Shown here: positions 38,456 through 47,262 of the stretch, one piece after another | How the letters are laid out: each line of letters starts with the position of its first letter | How positions within the stretch are numbered: position 1 is the first letter of the stretch | Origin: Pseudoalteromonas sp. '520P1 No. 423' | Lineage (GTDB): Bacteria; Pseudomonadota; Gammaproteobacteria; Enterobacterales; Alteromonadaceae | Direction: 5' to 3' | NCBI RefSeq assembly: GCF_001269985.1 | Contig: NZ_BBZB01000001.1 | Location: 1,178,001-1,242,000 of the forward strand | DNA length: 64,000 nucleotides | Position numbers and translations under genes: made by a program | The notes under the pieces: generated by a model | What the model was told of the DNA's origin: nothing | The model's database searches: none | What the model saw: the letters and a program-made list of their open reading frames with translations, nothing else

Positions 38456-39461
38456 GAGATTTTTAGCGGTATTAATTGCGCGCAATTATGAATTTTTTCG
38501 TGATCGTGCTGCACTTGGTTGGAATTTAATTTTTCCTGTCTTACTCGTTGTTGGTTTTGCCTTTATATTTTCCGGAGATGGAAAAACGCTTTATAAAATA
38601 GGCGTACTACCCGATATAAGCCAAACGTCAAATGATCATAAGTTAATGGCGTTAAAGCATATAGAATTTGTAAGCTATGATGAAAAACTAATTGCGATGA
38701 ACAAGCTTAGGCAACATAAAATAGACTTATTAGTGGATTTTAACAATGAAATTTATTGGGTTAACCAATCTTCAAATTCGGGTTATATTGCTGAGCAGTT
38801 ATTATTAGCGTCGAGTTTTAACTACCAAAGAAAGGCAATAGAGGGCAAAGAAATACGATATTTAGATTGGGTTGTACCTGGTATTTTAGGTATGAATATG
38901 ATGTTTTCATGTTTATTTGGAGTGGGATATGTGATTGTTCGATATCGTAAAAACTCTGTGTTGAAAAGGCTTCATGCAACTCCGCTAAGACCTATTGAGT
39001 TTTTAACAGCACAAGTATGTTCTCGATTATTAATTGTGATTGCGCTCAGTACTGTTATATTTACTGGGTGTAACTGGATTTTTGATTTTTATATTCTTGG
39101 AAGCTTAATTGATTTATTTATAATCGCTTTGTTAGGCACTGTGAGTTTAATTTCTTTAGGCCTGTTAATCGCTGCGCGTTCAGAATCAGAAGAGTTCACA
39201 GGAGGCATGTTAAATGTCGCATCCTGGCCAATGATGATGTTATCAGGTGTGTGGTTTTCATTAGAAGGTAGCCCTGAATTTATTCAGACTTTAGCTAACT
39301 TTATTCCTCTTACCCATATGCTAGAAGCTGCCAGAGCAATTATGTTAGATGGTGCTTCTTTATGGCAAGTTAAAAGTCATATTGTAGCCTTATTGCTAAT
39401 GACAGCTACGTTTTTAATAAGTGGCTCTTTATTGTTTAGGTGGCAAGGGCAGGCTAGATAG
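38448..39461 (+). CDS. ABC-2 type permease
   Basis: A 337-residue membrane subunit: one N-terminal helix (about 24-42), an extracytoplasmic loop to about residue 140, then about five helices clustered at 145-335. DWVVPGILGMNMMFSCLFG and KRLHATPLRPIEFLTAQ are typical of ABC-2 permeases. It overlaps the ATPase gene by 8 bp and is followed by a strong terminator. Confidence 0.92.
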   Translation: MFKRFLAVLIARNYEFFRDRAALGWNLIFPVLLVVGFAFIFSGDGKTLYKIGVLPDISQTSNDHKLMALKHIEFVSYDEKLIAMNKLRQHKIDLLVDFNNEIYWVNQSSNSGYIAEQLLLASSFNYQRKAIEGKEIRYLDWVVPGILGMNMMFSCLFGVGYVIVRYRKNSVLKRLHATPLRPIEFLTAQVCSRLLIVIALSTVIFTGCNWIFDFYILGSLIDLFIIALLGTVSLISLGLLIAARSESEEFTGGMLNVASWPMMMLSGVWFSLEGSPEFIQTLANFIPLTHMLEAARAIMLDGASLWQVKSHIVALLLMTATFLISGSLLFRWQGQAR

Positions 39462-39471
39462 AACAAAAAAT

Positions 39472-39498
39472 AAAGCCATCACTATTAGATGGCTTTTT
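39472..39498 (+). terminator. Terminator after the ABC exporter
   Basis: AAAGCCATC / GATGGCTTT stem with a 7-nt loop and a T6 run. Confidence 0.88.
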
Positions 39499-39527
39499 TG
39501 ATTTTAACTGATTAATTATTTAGATGC

Positions 39528-39989
39528 CTAAGTTGCATTCGTCAAAAATTGTTCGTTAAATAAAGAGTTAAGTTCATCGACTTGGTTAAATAAATAACTA
39601 TAAGTTGTTTCAGGAGACTTTTTAAGTTTGGATATTTTGAAGTTATTAATTTCAGGCTCATCCACTAAATATATATTTTTATGTAAGCTTTTAATTATTT
39701 TTTGTTTTTGAGGACTCGCCTCTTTAAACATATTTTGACAAATAAAGACCCCATCAAAAGCATGATGGTTTTTTAGGTAAACTGACATCTGTGAAATGCT
39801 CAGTTCATCACTAAAATCGCAATAGCAATAATCTTCTACTAAGTGGTCGTACATCATTCTTAATAAGTTTCGTGTATTCTCACCTGTACCGATTACTTTC
39901 GAATTCTTTTCTGTTAAATAATGACAAAATTGGCGTGAAGGAAATGAAGGTTCATCTATAAACAAAAAACTTTTCTCATTTAATATCAT
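39528..39989 (-). CDS. Uncharacterised protein, possible Rossmann-like
   Basis: A 153-residue cytosolic protein I do not recognise. It is Asp/Glu- and aromatic-rich, with the alternating pattern SFLFIDEP...KVIGTGENTRNLLRM...DYCYCDFSD...FDGVFICQNMF, faintly recalling the beta-alpha-beta pattern of a short-chain dehydrogenase without its catalytic YxxxK. It is divergent from the Crp/Fnr gene with about 80 bp between, so that regulator may control it. Confidence 0.6.
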   Translation of the reverse strand: MILNEKSFLFIDEPSFPSRQFCHYLTEKNSKVIGTGENTRNLLRMMYDHLVEDYCYCDFSDELSISQMSVYLKNHHAFDGVFICQNMFKEASPQKQKIIKSLHKNIYLVDEPEINNFKISKLKKSPETTYSYLFNQVDELNSLFNEQFLTNAT

Positions 39990-40076
39990 TTTACTTTCCT
40001 TAGTAAGATAGTTAACGAGATTTTAATTGGCTTTAACTAAAGGGGCATTAACTTAGGTTAATTACGGATGATTATT

Positions 40077-40628
40077 ATGGATAAATATCAGCAATTATTA
40101 TCGAATGTGGCAGAACGAAATAATTTACCTACTTTAAGCTATAAAGCGGGAGATATTTTATTTCATCAAGGGGTTTTAGAGCCAAGGCTATTTTGGATCA
40201 AATCAGGTTTAGTTAAATTGGTTTTTATACAACCAGATGGTAAAGAATTTGTGAAAGCCTTTTTAGCTGAAAATGATATATCAGGTAGTTTAATGAGTGT
40301 CATTTTTGAAAAGCCATCACCTTATGCGTGTTATTGTATTGAACCCTGTGAAGTGATTGCGATGCCATACTCTAAAGTAAGAGAATGGTCTGAAAAAACA
40401 CCGCAGCTTAAAGATGTTGAGCTGGAGTATATGCAACAATTGACCGCTCGAAAAGAAGAGCGAGAATATCAATTTTTATGCTTAACACCAGAAGAAAGGT
40501 ATAAAAGTTTTAAATCTGGCTATCCTCATATATTTAAACGTATTAGCCAAGCTGAGTTGGCATTATTTTTAGGTATAACACCAGTGGCACTCAGTCGTAT
40601 TAAGACTCGGTTAAAGGCAACAGCATAA
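40077..40628 (+). CDS. Crp/Fnr family transcriptional regulator
   Basis: 183 residues from ATG 40077 (ACGGA site 8 nt upstream; an ATG at 40068 is also in frame). An N-terminal cyclic-nucleotide-type effector domain (FHQGVLEPRLFWIKSGLVKL, GKEFVKAFLAENDISGS) and a C-terminal helix-turn-helix (ISQAELALFLGITPVALSRIK). There is no FNR-type cysteine cluster and the ligand is unknown. A globin pseudogene follows on the same strand, suggesting an old NO or oxygen-related link. Confidence 0.88.
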   Translation: MDKYQQLLSNVAERNNLPTLSYKAGDILFHQGVLEPRLFWIKSGLVKLVFIQPDGKEFVKAFLAENDISGSLMSVIFEKPSPYACYCIEPCEVIAMPYSKVREWSEKTPQLKDVELEYMQQLTARKEEREYQFLCLTPEERYKSFKSGYPHIFKRISQAELALFLGITPVALSRIKTRLKATA

Positions 40629-40708
40629 AATAACGTTTTATAAGAAATTCAAAAATCCTATTTTTATACTAACCTTTGAATAGTCATGACTTACTAAATA
40701 GGATTTTT

Positions 40709-41154
40709 ATGACACCTCAGCAATTGGAGTTAGTGCAAGCCTCTTGGAAAAGGTAGTCCCGATCGCAAAACAAGCCGCAGGTCTCTTTTATGGTCGTTTA
40801 TTTGAAATAAATCCCACTTTAAAATCTATGTTTTCTGATGATATCGAAGAGCAAGGTAAAAAGTTAATGCAAATCCTCACCACAGTTGTCAGAAGCTTAA
40901 AATAATTTGATAAAGTAGAAATGGCAGTTTGGCAATTGGGGCGTCGTCATGAGGTTTACGGTGTTAAAAAAGGCGATTTTGATTCAGCATCATCGGTTTT
41001 ATTATGGACTTTACAACAAGGCTTATAGCATGAATACATACCTGAGGTAGAAGAAGCTTGGGTAGCGGCGTACACATTATTAGCGAGCATTATGCAAGGT
41101 GGGGCTGATTATCCTTATGCAAACTTTGATAAATGGAAATCTAAACAGGGCTAA
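40709..41154 (+). pseudogene. Globin gene remnant
   Basis: Starts with MTPQQLELVQASWKR then a TAG; a one-base shift restores a globin: VVPIAKQAAGLFYGRLFEINPTLKSMF, GKKLMQILTTVV, then QLGRRHEVYGVKKGDFD with the proximal His region, LLWTLQQGL, and EAWVAAYTLLASIMQGG. Two further in-frame TAA/TAG stops (about 40903 and 41027) interrupt it. So it is a single-domain haemoglobin of the flavohaemoglobin-type lineage, now inactive. Confidence 0.9.
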
Positions 41155-41174
41155 TAGAAGGCTAATAAAAACAA

Positions 41175-41198
41175 AAAAGGTGGCTTAGCCACCTTTTT
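41175..41198. terminator. Bidirectional terminator
   Basis: AAAAGGTGGC / GCCACCTTTT perfect stem with a 3-nt loop, with A- and T-tracts on both sides, between the globin remnant and dxs (convergent). Confidence 0.9.
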
Positions 41199-41215
41199 AA
41201 ATAAGAAATAAAAAC

Positions 41216-43072
41216 TTACCAGTTTTTAATGCTATTCAAAATCCCTTGGCTATCTAGCCCCATGACTTCATACATTTCTTGTTGTGTACCATGTTTAATG
41301 AATTCGTCTGGTATACCTAAGTTAAGTACTTTTACATCTAGCTTATTAGCTTGTATATACTCGTTAACAGCTGAGCCTGCTCCACCCATAATTGCATTAT
41401 CTTCTAAGGTCACAAATAAAGTGTGCTCTTGAGCAAGATTCGCTAATAGGTCGGTATCTAATGGTTTGATAAATCGCATATCAATTAAAGTCGCATTGAG
41501 TTCATCAGCTACTGATTTAGCATTACCTAAAAGAGTACCAAAAGATAGAATCGCAATTTTTTGACCTTCACGAATGTGTTTAGCTTTACCTAATTCAAGT
41601 TGTATCATGTCTTTTTCAACTTGGGCATCGCCTGCTGTACCACGAGGGTATCTTACTGCGACAGGTCCATTTAGGTGATAACCTGTATAAAGCATTTGAC
41701 GACATACATTAGTATCAGAAGGGGCCATAATAACCATATTAGGTATGCAGCGCATAAAGCTCAAATCATAAGAACCATGATGGGTTTCACCATCAGCACC
41801 AACAATACCAGCACGATCAATCGCGAATAGCACATCTAAGTTTTGTAAAGCAACGTCATGAATAAGTTGATCGTATGCACGTTGTAAAAAACTAGAATAA
41901 ATAGCGACAACAGGTTTTTGATCTTCACATGCAAAGCCTGCCGCAAGCGTAACAGCATGTTGTTCAGCTATTGCAACATCAAAGTATTTATCAGGAAATT
42001 CTTTAGAAAAACGCACCATACCAGAGCCTTCACGCATAGCTGGTGTAATGGCAACTAATTTGTCATCAGTGGCAGCCATATCACATAGCCAATCACCAAA
42101 TATTTTGGAAAAAGTGGGCGCACTTTGTTTTGATTTTGGCAAGCTTGTTGTCGCAGGATCGAACTTAGGCACGCCATGATAACCAATAGGATCGGCCTCT
42201 GCAGGCTTGTAACCTTTACCTTTTTTAGTGCGAACATGTAATAACTGCGGACCTTTTAAGTTGCGCATATTACGTAAAGTATCAGTTAGCATATCAACAT
42301 CATGACCATCAATTGGACCAATATAGTTAAAGCCTAACTCTTCAAAGAAAGTACCAGGGATCACCATGCCCTTTAAATGCTCTTCCATTCTGCTGGCAAG
42401 TTCTTTTACAGGTGGCATACCCGATAATATTTTTTTACTGCCTTCTCTGATATTACTATAAAAACTACCAGACAAAATACGGGCAAAATGGTTATTTAAT
42501 GCGCCAACAGGTTCAGAAATTGACATCTCATTATCATTTAAGATAACGAGCATATCTGAATCTAAATTACCTGCGTGGTTCATTGCTTCAAACGCCATAC
42601 CCGCAGTCATTGCGCCATCGCCAATTACAGCAACGACTTTACGATCTTTGCCTTCTTTTTTAGCTGCTATCGACATGCCAAGCGCAGCCGAAATAGATGT
42701 ACTAGAATGACCAACACTGAATGTGTCGTATTCACTTTCACCACGGTATGGGAAAGGGTGCAAACCATCTTTTTGACGTATGGTATGCATTTTATCTTTT
42801 CGTTCGGTCAATATTTTATGCGGGTAAGCTTGATGGCCTACATCCCAAATTAATCTATCAACTGGTGTATTAAATACATAATGTAATGCAACGGTTAGCT
42901 CAACGGTGCCAAGTCCTGAAGCTAAGTGGCCACTGCTTTGTGAAACTGAGTTTAATAAATATTCTCTTAGCTCATTGCTAAGAGGTACTAATTTATTATG
43001 TGGCAACTGTCTTAGTTTTTCAGGCTTGTCAGCTATGCTTAATAAGGGATACTTGCTACTATCAAATGTCAT
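41216..43072 (-). CDS. dxs: 1-deoxy-D-xylulose-5-phosphate synthase
   Basis: First enzyme of the non-mevalonate isoprenoid pathway, thiamin-diphosphate dependent; 618 residues. The TPP motif is [18 protein letters not shown]...[22 protein letters not shown] and the C-terminal transketolase domain ([24 protein letters not shown]) are present. It lies 17 bp after ispA, completing xseB-ispA-dxs. Confidence 0.98.
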   Translation of the reverse strand: MTFDSSKYPLLSIADKPEKLRQLPHNKLVPLSNELREYLLNSVSQSSGHLASGLGTVELTVALHYVFNTPVDRLIWDVGHQAYPHKILTERKDKMHTIRQKDGLHPFPYRGESEYDTFSVGHSSTSISAALGMSIAAKKEGKDRKVVAVIGDGAMTAGMAFEAMNHAGNLDSDMLVILNDNEMSISEPVGALNNHFARILSGSFYSNIREGSKKILSGMPPVKELASRMEEHLKGMVIPGTFFEELGFNYIGPIDGHDVDMLTDTLRNMRNLKGPQLLHVRTKKGKGYKPAEADPIGYHGVPKFDPATTSLPKSKQSAPTFSKIFGDWLCDMAATDDKLVAITPAMREGSGMVRFSKEFPDKYFDVAIAEQHAVTLAAGFACEDQKPVVAIYSSFLQRAYDQLIHDVALQNLDVLFAIDRAGIVGADGETHHGSYDLSFMRCIPNMVIMAPSDTNVCRQMLYTGYHLNGPVAVRYPRGTAGDAQVEKDMIQLELGKAKHIREGQKIAILSFGTLLGNAKSVADELNATLIDMRFIKPLDTDLLANLAQEHTLFVTLEDNAIMGGAGSAVNEYIQANKLDVKVLNLGIPDEFIKHGTQQEMYEVMGLDSQGILNSIKNW

Positions 43073-43089
43073 GATATTTATTCGTTATC

Positions 43090-43995
43090 CTAATGATCTC
43101 TTTCTATTATATACGTGGCAAGGGCTTGTAATTCGCTGGTATCAGCATTGATATCATCAAGCGCTTTTAGTGCGTCTTGATATAATTGCCTTGCTTTGTC
43201 TTTTGCGCCTTGTAAACCTAATAATGCCGGATATGTCGACTTATTTGCTGCTACATCTGACCCTTGAGGTTTACCTAAAGTTTCAGTATCGGCTTCTATA
43301 TCTAAAATATCGTCTTGTACTTGAAAAGCTAATCCGATTGCTTTTCCAAAGTCATCTAATTTATTGAGTATATCAGAGGTGCAATTAGGTGAACACAAAG
43401 CACCTAATTTAATCGCAGCTCTTAGCAGTGCACCCGTTTTTAAATTATGAATTTGTTCTAACTGCTCAAGCGATACCGCTTTATCAGTTGCTGCTAAATC
43501 TAATGACTGACCACCACACATGCCTGTTAATCCAGAGGCTTGTGCTAAAACAGATATTAATGCAACTTGCTGGTTATAGCTAATTCCAACAAAATTATGT
43601 GTAGATAAAGTTTCAAAGGCTAAGGTTTGCAACGAATCACCCGCTAAAATAGCAGTTGCTTCATCAAATTCTATATGACAAGTGGGTTTTCCTCGGCGTA
43701 AGTCATCATCGTCCATAGCAGGTAAGTCATCATGTACTAAAGAATAACTATGGATACATTCAATGGCACTGGCTGCTGCATCTAAGTCAGAATCATGTGC
43801 GTTAAGCATTTTTCCTGTGGTATACACTAAAAAAGGTCTTAATCGTTTACCACCATTTAATAAACTATATCTGGTAGCAGATTTTAAAGTTTCATCAGTA
43901 TTATTTTGTTTATCAATTAAATTATTTAAAACGCAAGCAATGCGCTCTTGAGCTACTATTAGCTCAGGCTTGATATTCTTTGGAGAGTCATTCAC
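43090..43995 (-). CDS. ispA: Farnesyl diphosphate synthase
   Basis: Condenses DMAPP/GPP with IPP to farnesyl diphosphate. Both aspartate-rich motifs are visible: DDLPAMDDDDLRRG (first) and QVQDDILDIEAD (second). The GTG at 43995, 5 nt past the xseB stop, gives 301 residues, a usual length. A TTG at 44019 inside xseB would add 8 residues and is less likely. Confidence 0.96.
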   Translation of the reverse strand: MNDSPKNIKPELIVAQERIACVLNNLIDKQNNTDETLKSATRYSLLNGGKRLRPFLVYTTGKMLNAHDSDLDAAASAIECIHSYSLVHDDLPAMDDDDLRRGKPTCHIEFDEATAILAGDSLQTLAFETLSTHNFVGISYNQQVALISVLAQASGLTGMCGGQSLDLAATDKAVSLEQLEQIHNLKTGALLRAAIKLGALCSPNCTSDILNKLDDFGKAIGLAFQVQDDILDIEADTETLGKPQGSDVAANKSTYPALLGLQGAKDKARQLYQDALKALDDINADTSELQALATYIIERDH

Positions 43996-43999
43996 TGGG

Positions 44000-44242
44000 T
44001 TATTCCGGATCAGAATCAAAATTGGTTAATGGGCTATTTTCATTATTACCCATTAAAATCTTAACTTTTTGTTCTGCTTGGCTGAGCTTTGATGAAGAAG
44101 CATTTGCTAATTGAACACCACGTTCGAACTGTTTTAAAGACTGCTCCAGAGTAAGTTCACCATTTTCCATTTCTGTGACTATGTTACCGAGTTCTGACAT
44201 TGCTTGTTCAAAACTGAGATTTTCTGGTTTTTTTACAGCCAT
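44000..44242 (-). CDS. xseB: Exodeoxyribonuclease VII small subunit
   Basis: An 80-residue helical subunit with LSFEQAMSELGNIVTEMENG and LEQSLKQFERGVQLA, the family signature. It is first of xseB-ispA-dxs. The 248-bp gap to pomA (44243-44490) holds divergent promoters but no gene. Confidence 0.96.
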   Translation of the reverse strand: MAVKKPENLSFEQAMSELGNIVTEMENGELTLEQSLKQFERGVQLANASSSKLSQAEQKVKILMGNNENSPLTNFDSDPE

Positions 44243-44490
44243 ATTTTGATTCTCTTTTTATTATACATACGAGTGAGGATGTCAATTTTATGGGGGATCA
44301 GCATCGAATACAAATAACAATTAACCATTTACATAGGTTTTTTAATTTTTTATGACTAGGATTGACTATATAGGCAGTTAATTGATGCTAAATTTATTGA
44401 AAATAAATGGCCTTTAGAAAAAAAAATATTTGCCGATAGTTAAAACTAACTTAATATAAACAACAAGTTTGAAGTGCCCTTGGAGGGTTT

Positions 44491-45252
44491 GTGGATTTAG
44501 CAACAATAATAGGTATGGTTGGTGCCATAGGTTTTATCGTGATGGCGATGCTACTAGGTGGCGAGTTAGGTATGTTTATAGATGTACCGTCGGTATTAAT
44601 CGTATTTTGTGGATCATTTTTTGTGGTGCTGTCTAACTTTACTATGGGTCAGTTTTTTTCTATCGGTAAAGTGGGTGTTAAAGCTTTTATGTTTAAGCTT
44701 GAAACACCTGATGTGTTAATTGAAAAATCGGTAGAATTAGCTGATGCAGCCAGAAAAGGTGGCTTTTTAGCATTAGAAGAAGCTGAAATCCCCAATGCAT
44801 TTATGCAAAAAGGCATAGATATGCTGGTTGATGGTCATGATGCAGATGTTGTGAGAGCAACTCTACAAAAAGACATAACTTTAACCACAAATCGTCATGA
44901 TCAAGGTGCTAGTCTATTTAAATCCTTAGGTGATATAGCACCTGCTATGGGCATGATAGGTACCTTGATCGGTTTAGTTGCGATGTTATCTAACATGGAT
45001 GACCCAAAAGCAATTGGTCCTGCAATGGCGGTAGCACTATTAACAACACTTTATGGTGCATTTTTAGCAAATGTAATTGCCATTCCAATCCAGTCAAAAT
45101 TAGAAAACCGCAGAGATGAAGAAGAGCTAAACCAAAAACTGATTTTAGATGCTATATTAGGTATTCAAGATGGACAAAACCCCAAAGTAATTGAAGGTAT
45201 ATTGAAAAATTATATCGCAGAATCTAAACGTGAAGTCAATACTGAGGAATAG
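44491..45252 (+). CDS. pomA: Flagellar stator protein PomA
   Basis: A 253-residue four-helix stator subunit of the sodium-driven polar flagellar motor. The GTG start has a GGAGG site. The MotA-family segment PAMGMIGTLIGLVAMLSNMDDPKAIGPAMAVALLTTLYGA covers helices 3 and 4. It pairs with PomB; 2 bp after its stop a short ORF precedes pomB. Confidence 0.95.
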   Translation: MDLATIIGMVGAIGFIVMAMLLGGELGMFIDVPSVLIVFCGSFFVVLSNFTMGQFFSIGKVGVKAFMFKLETPDVLIEKSVELADAARKGGFLALEEAEIPNAFMQKGIDMLVDGHDADVVRATLQKDITLTTNRHDQGASLFKSLGDIAPAMGMIGTLIGLVAMLSNMDDPKAIGPAMAVALLTTLYGAFLANVIAIPIQSKLENRRDEEELNQKLILDAILGIQDGQNPKVIEGILKNYIAESKREVNTEE

Positions 45253-45254
45253 CT

Positions 45255-45359
45255 ATGTCTGACGAAAAAGAAGAATGTAAATGTCCTCCTGTTGGATTAC
45301 TGGGGTTTAGTGTTAAGGTAGATTTTTCTGAGTTATTGTATAGAAGGGCTGTCTTTTAA
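45255..45359 (+). CDS. 34-residue ORF duplicating the pomB N-terminus
   Basis: MSDEKEECKCPPVGL at its start is nearly the same as MSDEAEKCKCPPVGL at the start of pomB, with about 80% nucleotide identity over that stretch. After codon 15 it diverges into LGFSVKVDFSELLYRRAVF, which has no membrane helix, and its TAA overlaps the pomB ATG (TAATG). Looks like a partial duplication left in the operon; it may act only in translational coupling between pomA and pomB. Expression is unproven. Confidence 0.6.
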   Translation: MSDEKEECKCPPVGLLGFSVKVDFSELLYRRAVF

Positions 45360-46288
45360 TGTCTGATGAAGCTGAAAAATGTAAATGTCCGCCGGTTGGG
45401 TTACCTCAGTGGATGGGCACATTTGCTGATATGATGGCATTGTTAATGTGTTTCTTTGTATTGCTTCTAGCCATGTCTGAAATGGATGTACTTAAGTTTA
45501 AACAAATAGCAGGTTCAATGAAATTTGCTTTTGGTGTACAAAATAAATTAGAAGTAAAAGATATCCCAAAGGGTACAAGTGTAATAGCCCAGGAATTTAC
45601 CCCAGGTAAACCTGAGCCGACTCCGATAGAAACCATTCAGCAGCAAACAACTGAAATGACACAACAAATGTTAGAGTTTCAGGCCGGTGATGAAGCATCT
45701 GCTGGTGGTCGTCAAGAGCAGCGTGGTAATAAACGGGGTGGCGAATCACAAAGTACCGCTAAACAAGAGTCTGCGGCTAAAGCAGAAAAAACAGCCGATC
45801 AAGAACAAGTGAATGAACTGGTTAAGAAGATAGCGCAACAGCTTGAGCAACAAATAATAGATGGCGCAATAGAGTTGGAATCTTTAGGGCAGCAAATCAT
45901 CATTCGTATTCGGGAAAATGGCTCTTTTCCGTCGGGTAGTGCTTTTTTACAACCACAATTTAAACCTATTATTCAAGAAATAGCCGCTTTATTAAAAGAT
46001 GTACCGGGTGAGATTGAAGTATCAGGCCATACTGATGATTATCAGGTAAGTAACGAATTATATTTCAATAACTGGGATTTATCGGCTAAACGTGCGGTAG
46101 CGGTTGCCAGTGAAATGCAAAAAGTACGTGGGTTTGATAAAAATCGTATGGTTGTAATAGGTCATGCAGAAACGCGACCTTTAGTGCCAAATACAGATAT
46201 AGATTCGCGTAAACGTAACCGCAGAGTTGAAATATCAATTATGCAAGGTAAAGCAAAAGAGTCTGATCCAATTCAAGTTGGAAAATAA
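45359..46288 (+). CDS. pomB: Flagellar stator protein PomB (MotB family)
   Basis: 309 residues: a short cytosolic N terminus, one helix with the ion-binding Asp in PQWMGTFADMMALLMCFFV, a linker rich in Gln/Lys/Glu, then the OmpA-like peptidoglycan-binding domain (EVSGHTDDYQVSNEL, VVIGHAETRPLVP, KRNRRVEISI). Length is near the usual. Pairs with pomA. A terminator follows. Confidence 0.95.
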   Translation: MSDEAEKCKCPPVGLPQWMGTFADMMALLMCFFVLLLAMSEMDVLKFKQIAGSMKFAFGVQNKLEVKDIPKGTSVIAQEFTPGKPEPTPIETIQQQTTEMTQQMLEFQAGDEASAGGRQEQRGNKRGGESQSTAKQESAAKAEKTADQEQVNELVKKIAQQLEQQIIDGAIELESLGQQIIIRIRENGSFPSGSAFLQPQFKPIIQEIAALLKDVPGEIEVSGHTDDYQVSNELYFNNWDLSAKRAVAVASEMQKVRGFDKNRMVVIGHAETRPLVPNTDIDSRKRNRRVEISIMQGKAKESDPIQVGK

Positions 46289-46340
46289 TTCTGATTAATA
46301 TCAAAAGCCCCTTGGCAATTAATGTCAATTGTTATATTTT

Positions 46341-46372
46341 AAAACTCACTCTTTCGTAGGGGTGAGTTTTTA
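46341..46372 (+). terminator. Terminator after pomB
   Basis: AAAACTCAC / GTGAGTTTT stem with an interior loop of about 12 nt and a following T-tract. Confidence 0.75.
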
Positions 46373-46414
46373 AAGTTTTTATTAAAAGAAATAACTAAAA
46401 TTAAGGAAAATATT

Positions 46415-46501
46415 ATGATTACAATTGATAAATATTCGTATATGCCAGGTAATGGCGGTGGCGCTGATGACTCAACGGGTGATGGTAAAACTAAAGACTA
46501 A
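46415..46501 (+). CDS. 28-residue Gly/Asp-rich peptide gene (module 1)
   Basis: MITIDKYSYMPGN starts a peptide continuing GGGADDSTGDGKTKD. An AAGGA ribosome site sits 7 nt before the ATG, and the stop is 11 nt before the membrane-protein gene. It shares the pattern DKYxxMPGxGGGxxDD with the peptide at 47164 but the nucleotide sequence has diverged, which argues for selection on the peptide. There is no signal peptide, cysteine or membrane segment. No known family; a RiPP precursor, toxin or signal peptide are all possible. Confidence 0.62.
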   Translation: MITIDKYSYMPGNGGGADDSTGDGKTKD

Positions 46502-46512
46502 GTTTAATAAAA

Positions 46513-47016
46513 GTGATTATTACGACATTAGATCAGTTATTATTATTTATTAACACAAATCTAACGGGGCTTCCTTTATTGTCAGCCCTTATTTATTTTT
46601 ATCTTAAACAAAGAAGTCCATTCCTATTTAGTATTATTACTTTTATATTTTTCTTAATTGGTTCAACATCATATGAACTATTAGTAAGATTTGATACAGA
46701 GTTTATCTATAGGTATTTATTTTGGGCATTGAATGATATTACTTGGATGGGATTTATAGCTTATCTGACTATCAAGGATAAAATTCCAATTTGGCAATCT
46801 ATTCTTGGGCAATTAATTGTTTTACCAGCCCCTTTACTGCAATTGGTTCGTATAGTTGATCGTCATTATTTTGATTTAAGTTATACAACTTACCTTTATA
46901 AGACTTTGTTACCTATTATTAATATGGCTACTGTTGCTTTATGTTTTGCCCCTTTATTTGTGATTTTTATCCAATATTTAAAAAATAAAAAGGCTGAAGT
47001 AGAAGTCGAAGCTTAG
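46513..47016 (+). CDS. Uncharacterised multi-pass membrane protein (module 1)
   Basis: A 167-residue protein with about five hydrophobic helices. It shares conserved blocks with the protein at 47263: YRYLFWALNDITWMGFIAYL / YRYVFWISNDIAWMAIIAYL, then KDKI, and PAPLLQLVRIVD / PAMLVQLLRIVD. GTG start, no strong ribosome site of its own, 11 nt after the peptide gene: translational coupling is likely. Hydrophilic residues (Asn, Asp, Arg) inside the helices suggest a polar cavity. Function unknown. Confidence 0.78.
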   Translation: MIITTLDQLLLFINTNLTGLPLLSALIYFYLKQRSPFLFSIITFIFFLIGSTSYELLVRFDTEFIYRYLFWALNDITWMGFIAYLTIKDKIPIWQSILGQLIVLPAPLLQLVRIVDRHYFDLSYTTYLYKTLLPIINMATVALCFAPLFVIFIQYLKNKKAEVEVEA

Positions 47017-47163
47017 TTTTACTCTTATTAAATTTATTGTTATTTGCTGCTTTGACTAAAATCTATCTCTGATTTTTTCTTTCTTTCCCTTTATTTAAAT
47101 GGAATCTTTTCTATTATTAAAAGTGCTTAAACTTATTTGAGCAAATGGATAAGGAGCATGGAT

Positions 47164-47241
47164 ATGACATTACTTGATAAATACGCTTTAATGCCCGGCG
47201 GCGGTGGTGGAAATGATGACCCACCTGACCCACCAAAATAG
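47164..47241 (+). CDS. 25-residue Gly/Pro/Asp-rich peptide gene (module 2)
   Basis: MTLLDKYALMPGGGGGNDD then PPDPPK. AAGGAG is 7 nt upstream of ATG 47164 (an in-frame ATG at 47158 is too close to that site). The pattern mirrors the module 1 peptide: DKY, two residues, MPG, a glycine run and paired aspartates. Hydrophilic, no export signal. Unknown family. Confidence 0.62.
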   Translation: MTLLDKYALMPGGGGGNDDPPDPPK

Positions 47242-47262
47242 AATATATGAAAAGGAAATCAT

